DNA from: JACCTU01 sp963798985
Lineage (GTDB): Bacteria; Actinomycetota; Thermoleophilia; Gaiellales; Gaiellaceae
Length of the DNA: 64,000 nt
Assembly (NCBI GenBank): GCA_963798985.1
Contig: CAWCVL010000009.1
Coordinates: 372,001-436,000 of the forward strand
Reading direction: 5' to 3'
Program-made: the position numbers and the translations under genes
The notes under the pieces: generated by a model
The model's database searches: none
Told to the model about the DNA's origin: nothing
The model's input: the letters and a program-made list of their open reading frames with translations, nothing else
Shown here: piece by piece, positions 53,466 to 61,910 of the stretch
Layout of the letters: each line of letters opens with the position of its first letter
Numbering within the stretch: position 1 is the stretch's first letter

Positions 53466-54373
53466 CAGAAGTAGTCCGTGTCGCCAAGCGTGAAGTGCCA
53501 CGCTTTCGGCCCCAGCGGAAGCGCGCCGTGGTCCAGCGCGTGCCCGATCAGGCGAATCGTCTCGGGCGTCGGGACGAACCCGGCCGACACGTACGCACCG
53601 GAGTGCGCTGCGGGCAGCAGCGCGAGCAACGCGCGCGCACCACGCGCCGCGCGCACGCAGCGCCGGAGCAGCCGTCGCGTCTCGCGAAACGTCGGGGCGA
53701 CGAGGTCGGCCACGTACGCGGTGTCGACGCCGCGGAACCGCTTGCGTCCCACGACCGCATACCCATTCGGCGACGCGAGCAGCGTGTACGCGCGCGGCGA
53801 GTCCGCGTAGCGCCAGTTGAGGTATGCCGCGTCGCGGACGAAGTGGCTCGGCAGCCGGGTTCGCATCGCCCGGTACGCCTCCTCCTGCTCGGGGCCGAAG
53901 CGCTCGAGCCGCTCGCCGTCGTCGCGGTCGCGGCCCGGCAGGAGCGGGCGCGCCCAGATCCGCAGCCGGGCAACGTCGAGCCAGCCGAGCTTCGCGATGT
54001 AGATCGGGCCGGCGAGCTTGTTCGTGAACCCGAGCTCGAGCGCAGCCCCGGTTTCGCGCGCCGCGCGCTCGACCTCGCCGTTCAGCCGCTGGAAGATGCC
54101 GCGACCCTGGAACTCGGGATCGGTGACTGCCCAGAGCGGCAGCGTGGCAATCGCCTCCCGACCGCCGACGACCGCGCGGTAGTGGCTCGCGCCGAGCACG
54201 CCGACCACGCGATTCTCCTCTTCCGCCAGCGCGATCGTGCGCGGCCCGACTGGATTTTCGTCGAACCACCAGTCGAACTCGGCCGGGTCGAGCTCGTACC
54301 CGCGCACGCGGTCGAGCAGCGCGAACACCTCCGCGCGTCGCGACGGCTCGTACGCCAGCGTCCGGCCGCTCAC
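53465..54373 (-). CDS. GNAT-family acetyltransferase
   Basis: A 302-residue protein with an N-terminal GNAT domain: RAEVFALLDRVRGYELDPAEFDWWF, RVVGVLGASHYRAVV, AIATLPLWAVTDPEFQGRGIFQRL (acetyl-CoA loop DPEFQGRGIFQRL, the Q/RxxGxG/A motif) and ALELGFTNKLAGPIYIAKLGW. The second half (from about 165) contains FVRDAAYLNWRYADSPRAYTLLA, a fold repeated in two-domain GNATs of surface-glycan clusters (FemX-like or WbbJ-independent acetylation). GTG 54373 overlaps the deacetylase stop. It probably acetylates an amino sugar or a sugar hydroxyl. Confidence 0.82.
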   Translation of the reverse strand: MSGRTLAYEPSRRAEVFALLDRVRGYELDPAEFDWWFDENPVGPRTIALAEEENRVVGVLGASHYRAVVGGREAIATLPLWAVTDPEFQGRGIFQRLNGEVERAARETGAALELGFTNKLAGPIYIAKLGWLDVARLRIWARPLLPGRDRDDGERLERFGPEQEEAYRAMRTRLPSHFVRDAAYLNWRYADSPRAYTLLASPNGYAVVGRKRFRGVDTAYVADLVAPTFRETRRLLRRCVRAARGARALLALLPAAHSGAYVSAGFVPTPETIRLIGHALDHGALPLGPKAWHFTLGDTDYF

Positions 54374-55263
54374 TTCGAGGACGTGCCGAGCGCCGCGTTC
54401 AGGATGCGCCGCGCGTGCGTGCCGGCGACGGTGTCCTTGATCCCGATCAGGTCGCACGCGCCCGCGAGCACGAGCTCGAAGGTGCGCGGTGGGTACGGCT
54501 CGATGTTGTAGCGATGAAGGCGCAGCGGATCGGTGTGCGGGCCGTTCGTCCCCGACACCGACGTGAACGCGAGCTCGTAGCCCGCCTGGCGGACGAGGCT
54601 CAGGTGCACCGCCTTGTAGTGCGCCTCGGAGCCCTTGACGTATGCGAACGAGCGCACCTCGCGCCCGAGCCGCTCCTCCAGCCGCAGTTTCGAGAGGACG
54701 ATCTCGCGCGCCGCCTCGTCGACGGCGAGGTCGGCGAGCGGACGGTGGCTGATCCCGTGCGACTCGACCCGCACACCCGCGGCCTCGAGCTCGCGCAGCT
54801 CCCCCCAGTCGACGGTGGAGTTCAGCAGGCCTCCCGCCGCCAGCCGCTCCTCGTGCGGCAGCGGCCTCCGGCCGTCGAGGTAGCCGATCGGCACGAAGAT
54901 CACCGCCGGGTAGCCGTGCTTCTGCAGCACGGGCGCAGCGTGGTCGAGGTTGTCGCGGTAGCCGTCGTCGAACGTGATCAGCACGGGGCGCGCGGGCAGC
55001 GCGACGCCGTCGCGGTAGTGGGCGAGCACGTCGTCGAGCGAGACGACCGTGTAGCCGAGCTCACGCAGCTGCGTGAGCTGGTCGTCGAACGCGGAGACGG
55101 GGACGCTGAGCGGGTTCTCGGGCAGGTCGTTGACCTTGTGGTACATCAGCACGCGCAGGCGAGCGTCGGCGGCGCCGTTCCGCGGCGACAGTGTGGAGGT
55201 CGTCTCTCCGATCGTCCGGTAGACCCCGTTCTTCAGGAGCTGCTTTGCCCGCTCTGCGCGCAC
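54370..55263 (-). CDS. Polysaccharide deacetylase (NodB domain)
   Basis: A 297-residue carbohydrate esterase 4 protein. The NodB motifs are visible: motif 1 LITFDDGYRDN with the catalytic Asp and metal-binding Asp, motif 2 VESHGISHRPLADL with the two metal-binding His, and later FAYVKGSEAHYKAVHLSLVRQAGYELAFT in place of the usual FxxPYG motif (K-G replaces P-Y-G). VLMYHKVNDLPENPLSV opens the domain. No signal peptide is obvious, though a basic N-terminus precedes it. It likely removes N-acetyl from a chain sugar, next to the acetyltransferase gene. GTG 55263. Confidence 0.88.
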   Translation of the reverse strand: MRAERAKQLLKNGVYRTIGETTSTLSPRNGAADARLRVLMYHKVNDLPENPLSVPVSAFDDQLTQLRELGYTVVSLDDVLAHYRDGVALPARPVLITFDDGYRDNLDHAAPVLQKHGYPAVIFVPIGYLDGRRPLPHEERLAAGGLLNSTVDWGELRELEAAGVRVESHGISHRPLADLAVDEAAREIVLSKLRLEERLGREVRSFAYVKGSEAHYKAVHLSLVRQAGYELAFTSVSGTNGPHTDPLRLHRYNIEPYPPRTFELVLAGACDLIGIKDTVAGTHARRILNAALGTSSK

Positions 55264-55267
55264 GGGA

Positions 55268-56387
55268 TCAGTCTAGGGAGGCGACGAGGTCGCGAACCCG
55301 CGCGGCGTACTCCTCGGGTGTCGCAAGCCAGTCCGCCGCGCTGCGCGCGGCGCCCAGCGCGAGCTCCTCTGCCCACGTGGGGTCCAGGAGCACGTCCACG
55401 AGCGCGTCGGCGAGCGCGGCCGGGTCCTCGACGTCGACGAGAACGCCGTTCGCGCCGTCGCGGACGAGGTCGACCACCCCACCCGCCCGCGCAGCGACGA
55501 CCGGCCGCCCGCGACAGAACGACTCGAGCACGATCCGGGGGAGACCCTCCGAGCGCGAGGGAAGCACGAGCGCGGTCGAGGCGTCGAGCTCGCCGAGCAG
55601 CTCGGCCTGGTCGAGCGCGGGGTACCACCGCGTCTGGCGCGGCAGGTCGACGAGCAGCTCGTCGACCACATCGTTCTTCGCACCGCGACCGACGAGCTTC
55701 AGCTCCGCATCGGGCACGCGCGGAGCTGCATCACGCCAGGCCTGCGCCAGGACGTCGATGCCCTTGTAGTCCTCGAGCACCCCGACGAAGAGCAGCGCCG
55801 CGCGCGCGGGCAGCGGCACGCGAGGCAGCTCGCGGTAGAGGCCAAAGTCGACGAACGCCGGGAACTCCGCGACGGGCTCGACACCTTCGTCGCGCACGAG
55901 ATCGGTCGTGAAGTCGGACAGCGTCCGCACGCCGTCTGCACGCCGCACGCCGGTTCTCGCGAGCAGGTCGACCGCCGGCGCGGCGAAGCGGCGCAGCTGC
56001 GACCCGTAGAGTCGTGCCGAGGTCCGCCAGTCGCCGTGCAGGTCGAGCACGATCCGCGCCTCGCTGCGCGCAAGACGCCTGCCGAGCAGGACCGCGGGGA
56101 CGTCGTGTGCGCCGTGCACGAGCACCGCGTCCGGTTCGAAGTCGCGCAGCTCGCGCGCGACGCGCAGAGGAAGCGAGAGATGAAAGGCGACGCCGTCGAG
56201 CAGGCGTGGCCGGACCGGCTTCACGAGGTGGAACGTCTCGTCGTCGGGAGGATCGGCGTCGGCAGCGCTGGCGAGCACGCGCACGTCCGCGACGCGCTCG
56301 AGCGCGTCGAACTTCTTTCGCGTCGCGTCGGCGAGCGGCATGCGATATCGAGTTCTTCCGACGAACAGGATGCGCAGAGAACTTCAC
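55268..56387 (-). CDS. GT4 family glycosyltransferase, tandem paralogue (frameshift near 56377)
   Basis: About 373 residues. Removing one C after a G near 56377 allows the GTG at 56387 to read into RILFVGRTRYRMPLADATRKKFDAL, matching the next gene's start. Then ETFHLVKPVRPRLLDGVAFHLSLPLR, DFEPDAVLVHGAHDVPAVLLGRRL, IVLDLHGDWRTSARLYGS, RTLSDFTTDLVRDEG and a donor domain with ALLFVGVLEDYKGIDVLAQAW, LKLVGRG, RSEGLPRIVLESFCRGRPVVAARAGG (EGLPRIVLESF is the EX7E pair). GTGA overlap with the upstream paralogue. An internal ATG at 56341 would lose the first strand. Confidence 0.87.
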
Positions 56388-57499
56388 CTCTCTTCGTTTC
56401 CGGTCACGAGGGCGCGGACCCGAGCGGCGTACTCCTCAGGCGTTGCGAACCACTGCTCCGATCCTGCCTTCGCAACCAGCCCGAGACCGGACGCAAGCTC
56501 CCGATTTGACAGAACCCTTACGAGCGCGCGCGCCAGCCCCTCGGCGTCGTCCGAGGGGAAGAGCAGGCCGTTCTCGCCGTGGCTGACGAGATCCTCGATC
56601 CCCCCGCCCCGCGCGCCCACGACCGCTCGCCCGCGGCAGAACGCCTCGACGACGACGCGGCCCATTCCCTCGCGGCGTGACGGGAGCACGAGACACGTGG
56701 CCGCGTCGAGCTCGTCTGCGATCTCCTCCGGCGCGAGCCCGCTCTCCCAGGAGACGTTCGGGCCGCGGTCGACGAGCGTGCGCGCAAGGTCCTCGCGCGC
56801 GCCCGCGCCGATCAGCCGCAGCGACGCGTTCGGCAGCTGCTCCGCGACCCGAGGCCATGCCTCGACGAGCAGGTCGACGCCCTTGTAGAGCTCGAGCGCG
56901 CCGACGAACAGCGCCACGGGGCGCTCGGGCAACGGCACGGGCGGAACGAGGAACGGATCGAGGTCCATGAACGCGGGAAAGGTCGCTGCGGGCTCGACGC
57001 CGAGCTCGCGGACGATGCCCGTCGTGAAGTCCGAGACGGTCCGAACCGCGTCGACGTGCCGCACCGCCCAGGCAGCGACTCGGTCGGCGAAGGGGTTGAG
57101 GACACGCCGCGTCCTCGATCCGTAGAGCCGCGTCGCGGTGCGCCAGTCGCCGTGGACGTCCAGGATCACCTTCGTGCGGCTGCGCGAGAGCCGTCGCGCG
57201 ATCACCGCCGAGGCCGCGTCGTGCGCTCCCTGGACGAGCACCGCGTCCGGCTGGAAGTCGCGCAGCAGGCGCCGGAGGCGGAACGGAAGCGACGCGTGGA
57301 AGAAGAGGCCGTCGAGGAGCCGCGGGCGGAGCGGCGGCACGAGCGTGAACGTCTCGTCGTGCAACGGCGACCCGCTTGCCGCGCTTGCGAGCACGCGCAC
57401 GTCGAGCGCGCCCGCCATCGCATCGAACTTCAACTGCTCGGAGGAGGGCAGCGGCAGCGTGTATCGGCGTCGGCCGACGAGGAGGAGGCGGGGCTTCAC
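56384..57499 (-). CDS. GT4 family glycosyltransferase, tandem paralogue
   Basis: A 371-residue intact enzyme. VKPRLLLVGRRRYTLPLPSSEQLKFDAM opens the protein (key PRLLLVGRRRYTLPLP), then LDVRVLASAASGSPLHDETF, RPRLLDGLFFHASLPFRLRRLL, PDAVLVQGAHDAAS, VILDVHGDWRTATRLYGSRTRR and VRTVSDFTTGIVRELG. The donor domain has VALFVGALELYKGVDLLVEAW, SLRLIGAGAREDLA and REGMGRVVVEAFCRGRAVVGARGGG with the EX7E pair. It is a clear duplicate of the downstream gene, from start to end. GTG 57499 overlaps the next stop. Confidence 0.9.
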   Translation of the reverse strand: MKPRLLLVGRRRYTLPLPSSEQLKFDAMAGALDVRVLASAASGSPLHDETFTLVPPLRPRLLDGLFFHASLPFRLRRLLRDFQPDAVLVQGAHDAASAVIARRLSRSRTKVILDVHGDWRTATRLYGSRTRRVLNPFADRVAAWAVRHVDAVRTVSDFTTGIVRELGVEPAATFPAFMDLDPFLVPPVPLPERPVALFVGALELYKGVDLLVEAWPRVAEQLPNASLRLIGAGAREDLARTLVDRGPNVSWESGLAPEEIADELDAATCLVLPSRREGMGRVVVEAFCRGRAVVGARGGGIEDLVSHGENGLLFPSDDAEGLARALVRVLSNRELASGLGLVAKAGSEQWFATPEEYAARVRALVTGNEER

Positions 57500-58627
57500 G
57501 CCTCCGCAGTCTCGCGCAGCAGCTCCTCCAGACGCCCGTAGATCCGCTCCGGCGAGAACCGCTCGACCGACCGCGGGCCGGCCGCGCGGAGCCGCTCGCG
57601 GAGCTCGCGGTCGTCGAAGTAGCGCCGGATCGCGGCGGCGAGCGCCTCGGGGTCCTCGGGCGGGACGAGCAGCCCGTTCTCTCCGTCGCGGACGATCTCG
57701 GTCACGCCGCCCGCCGCGGTCGCGATCACCGGCGTGCCGACCGCGAGCGCCTCGACGAGCACGTGGGGGAAGTTCTCCCACTTGGAGGGAAGCACGACCG
57801 CGTCCCCGGCGCACAGGAGCTCGAAGACGGTCGCCCGGGGCTGCGGGCCGAGGAAGCGCGCGCGACCGTCGAGGCCGAGCTCGCCGGCCAGCGCGCGCAG
57901 CTTCTCGGCGTCCGGCCCGTCGCCCGCGAGGACGAGGTCGAGCCCGTCGAGCCTCGTCAGCGCCTGGAGCGCGACGTCGACGGCCTTCTGCACCGAGAGG
58001 CGGCCCGCGAAGACGAGGGTGGGGCCGTCGAGCCCGTGCCGGCGGCGGAGCTCGTCGCGCTCCTCCAGCGCGGCCGGCCGCTCGACCGGGTTCGGCAGCA
58101 CCTCGATCCGCTCCGACCGGATCCCCCACGCTGCCGCGAGGCCCCGAAGCGACTCGCTCGGGATGACGATGCGCGAGGCACGCCGCAGCGCGAGGTTGCG
58201 CGCCGTGCGCAGCGTGCGCACGCGCCAGCCGCCCGCGCGCTGGAACGAGTCGAGGTCGCCGCCGTACAGCCCGTAGCGGATCGATCGCTCGTAGGTCGGG
58301 TCCGAGGTGAGCTTCTGCACGATCGGCGCGTGCACGAGTGCCGAGCCGAGCGCGCTGCGGCCGAGCATCCCCGTCGAGTAGACGACGTCGGCGCGTCGCG
58401 ACGCTGCAGCGATCAACTGCACGCGCGCGCGCGTGACGCACCCCGCGCGGCAGCGAGCGCGAGGCCCAGTGCACCGGGAACGCCTCGAGCGCCGGCGCCT
58501 GGTCGGCCGTCGTGACGACCTCGACCTCGTGCCCGCGCGCGAGCAGCATCTCCGCGACCTCCGGCGCGTGGCTCGCCGGCCCGCCGACGTCCGGCGGCCA
58601 GATTCCAGACACGATCAGCACCTTCAT
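57496..58627 (-). CDS. GT4 family glycosyltransferase (frameshift near 58430)
   Basis: About 377 residues. ATG 58627 begins KVLIVSGIWPPDVGGPASHAPEVAEML, then VEVVTTADQAPALEAFPVHWASRSLPRGVRHAR. The break lies in a CGCGCGCG run near 58430; after it come QLIAAASRRADVVYSTGMLGRSAL, IVQKLTSDPTYERSIRYGLYGG and RIVIPSESLRGLA. The donor domain has EVLPNPVERPAALEE, LVFAGRLSVQKAVDVALQAL, LVLAGDGPDAEKLRALAGELG and KWENFPHVLVEALAVGTPVIATAAGG with the EX7E pair. The stop overlaps the next gene (GTGA), and the ATG overlaps the flippase stop (ATGA). Confidence 0.88.
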
Positions 58628-59892
58628 GCCGTGGACACTTGCACAGGCGGGTGCGCGCGAATCCGAGCGAGCAGCACCGTCCACACCGCCGCGAAGACGA
58701 TCGTCGACGCGAGCACCGCGAACGCCGCGCCGGTCGCGCCCCACTCACGCCCGAGCACGACGAGCAGCGGGACGAGGACGATCGTCTCGATCCCGTGCGC
58801 GACGACGCGCAGGTTGGGCCGTCCGATCGAGATCGGGAGCGACTTGCTCCAGCCGTAGACGAGTTGGATCGCCCCTGCGAGCAGCACGATCCGCGCCGCG
58901 TCCACAGCCGCCCCGTAGTCCGGCAGCAGCAGGTCGAACAACCAGGGCATCAGCAGCCAGAAGACCGGGACGGCGACGGCCATCAGCGCAGCGGCGCCGA
59001 GCGTGTAGCGCTTGACGCCCGCGAGCACCGCGTCTGGCCGTCCACGCTCCCAGTGGCGCGTCTGGTCGGTCAAGAGAATCAGTCGGACCGGCGAGCTGAG
59101 CGAGCTGAGGCCCTGCTGCGGAGCCTGCGCGGCGCGGAAGAGGCCGACCTGGTTCACGGTGCTGACGACGCCGAGCAGGATCTGCGCGATCCACGCGCGG
59201 ACCGAGACGATGCCGGTGCCGAGACTCGACTGCAGGACGAACGAGACGATCTCTTTCCGATCGGCGCCGAGCGGAACTCGCGCCGCGCGCGGAAACCGCG
59301 ACAGCGCCACGAGCCCCATCACCCCGAGCACGGCGGTGGCGACGACCTGCGCGACGACGAGCGCGGCGACGGTCTCGGTGACGCCGTACTGCGTTCCGAC
59401 GACGATCGCGACGAGTCGGAGCACCATCGACACGAAGAGGAAGAACGCGCGCACGTCGTAGCGCCCGCGAAGCAGCAGCGCCGCCGCCGCGGTGCCTTCG
59501 ATCGAGTAGAGAAGCGGTAGCGGCGACGCAATGAGCAGCGGCACCGTCAGGTCGGTGTCGAACAGCGCTTCGCTCGCCGGTGCGAGCGCGCAGATCAGAG
59601 CGCCCGCGACGAGCGCGCTCGCGCTCTTCAACCCGAACGCGAGCTGGAACAGCCGGCGGAAGCGCCCCCAGTCGTCCGCCTCCGCATAGCGGAACCCGTA
59701 CTTGACGAGCGCCTCCTCGCTCGTCAGGTCGAGCAGCAACTGGAAGAGCGCGACCGTCGCCAGGACGAGAGCGAGCCGGCCGAAGTCTGCGATGCCGAGA
59801 ACGTTCGCCGCGATGAGCGTCCCGGCGATCCCGAGCGCCGTGGCCCCGTAGCTCCCCAGCGCGGTCGCGAGCCGCCGGCGCAGGAGGTTCAT
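58624..59892 (-). CDS. Wzx-like oligosaccharide flippase
   Basis: A 422-residue MOP-superfamily protein with about twelve helices and no break. The N-terminus LLRRRLATALGSYGATALGIAGTLIAANVLGIADFGRLALVLAT (core TLIAANVLGIADFGRLAL) is the classic flippase opening. Later helices include LLIASPLPLLYSIEGTAAAALL, AFFLFVSMVLRLVAIVVG and VAVPVFWLLMPWLFDLLLPDYG. It would move the undecaprenyl-linked unit across the membrane. ATG 59892 is preferred over GTG 59901. The ATGA overlap with the downstream GT4 links it to the GT operon. Confidence 0.88.
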   Translation of the reverse strand: MNLLRRRLATALGSYGATALGIAGTLIAANVLGIADFGRLALVLATVALFQLLLDLTSEEALVKYGFRYAEADDWGRFRRLFQLAFGLKSASALVAGALICALAPASEALFDTDLTVPLLIASPLPLLYSIEGTAAAALLLRGRYDVRAFFLFVSMVLRLVAIVVGTQYGVTETVAALVVAQVVATAVLGVMGLVALSRFPRAARVPLGADRKEIVSFVLQSSLGTGIVSVRAWIAQILLGVVSTVNQVGLFRAAQAPQQGLSSLSSPVRLILLTDQTRHWERGRPDAVLAGVKRYTLGAAALMAVAVPVFWLLMPWLFDLLLPDYGAAVDAARIVLLAGAIQLVYGWSKSLPISIGRPNLRVVAHGIETIVLVPLLVVLGREWGATGAAFAVLASTIVFAAVWTVLLARIRAHPPVQVSTA

Positions 59893-59926
59893 GCGCCCCA
59901 CGGTACTGAAGGTTTGTGTTGGACTC

Positions 59927-61210
59927 GTGACAGTGCTGCGCCCCTACCCCGTCCTGTTCGCGCTCTGCGTGCCGCTCGTGTTCCTGCACGCGGACTATCA
60001 GCCCTCGTTCAGCATCTCGATCGGCGGCAGCGACGCGACGCTGTACCTCTCCGACGTCGCGGTGCTCGCGGCCGGCGCCGTCGGGCTCGCCGCCGGTCTG
60101 CGGCTCGGCTTCGCGCCGCTCCGGGCCGGCCGTGCGATCTGGATCGCGTCAGCGGTCTTCCTCGCGTTCGTCCTGGCGGGGACCGCGGTCGGCGCAGCCA
60201 CGACCGACGGCTACCCGCTCGCGGACAACCTGCTCACCGCGGCGAAGCTCGCCGAGTACGCGCTCCTCGCGTTGGCCGCGCCGCTCGCCGTCCGCGGTGC
60301 CAAGGAGCTCACGCCGTTGCTCGTCGCGCTCACGGCGTGGAGCACGGCGGCAACGTTCGGAGCGCTGCTGCAGTTCCTCGGCGTCCTGAACGAGTTCGAG
60401 GGCCGCCGGCCGGGGCAGCGCGAGCCGTCGTTCCTCGGGATCCACGACCTCGCCGCGCTCTCGGGCGCGACGCTCGCCGTCGGGCTGCTGGCGCTCGCGC
60501 TCGGCGAGCGGCGCCGGCTCGGGCTCGTCGCCGGGATCGCCGGCGGGCTCGGGGTCGATCCTCTCCGGCGCGACCGCTGCAGTCGTGGGGGTCGCCGCCG
60601 CGGGCGCGGCCGCGTGGCTGCTCGGCCGACGGCGCGCGCTCGCGATCGCCGTCGTCGTGGTCGTCGTCGCCGGCGGGACGATCGCGATCCGCACGGTCGA
60701 CACGCGGCCGCTCCTCGACGCGCTGCGGATCGACCGGCCGCGCGACGTCGCAACCGACCCGGAGGCGAGCTGGCAGCAGCGCGCAGCGCTCGCCTACATC
60801 GGCGGCCGGATCTTCCTCGACCACCCGCTGCTCGGCGTCGGCTGGCAGGCCTCGTCCGAGGCCGAGTGGTACGAGCCGTATCTCGCACGACGCTCGCGAC
60901 CGGTTCCCGGACCTGCCCGAGCGGGCGCTGCCCTCTCCGGAGCACGAGTGGGGAGTCCAGAACGCCTACGTCCAGGCCGCGGCCGACCTCGGCATCGGCG
61001 GGCCTCGCCGCCTGGCTCGCGCTCTTCCTCGTCCCGCTCGCGGTCGCCTGGCGGGCAGGCCCCGCGGCGGGCGTCCCTATCCTGTGGCTGCTCGTGAGCA
61101 TGGGAATCTGGATCGGACTCGGTCTCGTGGCGGGGATCCCGCTCGTCGGCCTGACGTGGCTCTCGATCGGGCTCGCAGCGGCCTCGGCAGCCTGGCGTGA
61201 GCTCGCCTAA
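59927..61210 (+). CDS. O-antigen ligase/polymerase-like membrane protein (frameshifts near 60547, 60885 and 60998)
   Basis: About 427 residues with about eleven helices. Segments read FALCVPLVFLHADYQPSF, LYLSDVAVLAAGAVGLAAGL, AIWIASAVFLAFVLAGTAVGA, LLTAAKLAEYALLALAAPLAV and, after repair near 60547, SILSGATAAVVGVAAAGAAAWLLG. The large outer loop contains RIFLDHPLLGVGWQASSEAEWY and HEWGVQNAYVQAAADLGIGGLAAWLALF. The GVGxxxF-like and N-x-Y-x-Q-x-x-A-D-L-G segments are typical of Wzy_C/WaaL proteins (the NAYVQAAADLG motif). Each break is one extra C after a G. GTG 59927. It would polymerise or ligate the glycan. Confidence 0.85.
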   Translation: MTVLRPYPVLFALCVPLVFLHADYQPSFSISIGGSDATLYLSDVAVLAAGAVGLAAGLRLGFAPLRAGRAIWIASAVFLAFVLAGTAVGAATTDGYPLADNLLTAAKLAEYALLALAAPLAVRGAKELTPLLVALTAWSTAATFGALLQFLGVLNEFEGRRPGQREPSFLGIHDLAALSGATLAVGLLALALGERRRLGLVAGIAGGLGVDPLRRDRCSRGGRRRGRGRVAARPTARARDRRRRGRRRRRDDRDPHGRHAAAPRRAADRPAARRRNRPGGELAAARSARLHRRPDLPRPPAARRRLAGLVRGRVVRAVSRTTLATGSRTCPSGRCPLRSTSGESRTPTSRPRPTSASAGLAAWLALFLVPLAVAWRAGPAAGVPILWLLVSMGIWIGLGLVAGIPLVGLTWLSIGLAAASAAWRELA

Positions 61211-61910
61211 CCGGCCCGGCGAGGGCCGCCGGAACCCACCGCCCGGCACGCCGACGTACGCCCTGCTGCGGCCGCTCTCGGACTGGATCCGCGCGGAGGC
61301 GGAGTCGTTCCACGCCGAGCGCGGGCCGTACCGCGTGCTCGACGTGGGCTGCGGCGTCAAGCCGTACTACCCCTGGTTCGAGCCGTACGTCTCCGAGTAC
61401 GTCGGGCTCGACATCGGCGGCAACCCGAACGCGGAGCTCGAGGGGACGATCGAGTCGATCCCGGCCGAGGACGCGAGCTTCGACCTCGTCCTCTGCACGC
61501 AGGTGCTCGAGCACTGCGACGACCCCGCGCAGGGGGTCCGCGAACTGCGCCGCGTCACGAAGCCGGGCGGCCGGGTGCTGCTCTCGACGCACGGCGTCAT
61601 GGTCTACCACCCCTCCCCCAACGACCTGTGGCGCTGGACGCACGAGGGCCTCGAGCGCCTCTTCCTTACGAACGGCACATGGGAGAGCGTTAGCGTGCGT
61701 CCGGCGACCGGAACGACCTCCACCCTCGCACTCTTGCTCTCCATCTACGTCGATCTCGCCACCCGCCGCGCACACGTTGGTGCGCTCGGCCGGGTCGTCA
61801 CGCGCGGCCTCCAATCCGTCGCTGCCGCGGTCGACGCTCGCGCCGCGATCCTGCGCGAGCCGGGGCCGGGAACGCTGCACGCGAACTACCACGTGACGGC
61901 GGTCGCGTGA
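61197..61910 (+). CDS. Class I SAM-dependent methyltransferase
   Basis: A 237-residue enzyme. YRVLDVGCGVKPYYPWFEPYVSEYVGLDIGGNPNAE is motif I-II (core VLDVGCGVKPYYPWF), ASFDLVLCTQVLEHCDDPAQGVREL motif IV, and TKPGGRVLLSTHGVMVYHPSPNDLWRWTHEGLERLF motif V-VI. The YHPSPNDLWRWT segment is a hallmark of a glycan-cluster methyltransferase group. GTG 61197 lies 14 bases inside the ligase gene. Its stop overlaps the epimerase GTG. Codons around 61670-61760 are less GC-biased than neighbours. Confidence 0.88.
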   Translation: MSSPNRPGEGRRNPPPGTPTYALLRPLSDWIRAEAESFHAERGPYRVLDVGCGVKPYYPWFEPYVSEYVGLDIGGNPNAELEGTIESIPAEDASFDLVLCTQVLEHCDDPAQGVRELRRVTKPGGRVLLSTHGVMVYHPSPNDLWRWTHEGLERLFLTNGTWESVSVRPATGTTSTLALLLSIYVDLATRRAHVGALGRVVTRGLQSVAAAVDARAAILREPGPGTLHANYHVTAVA

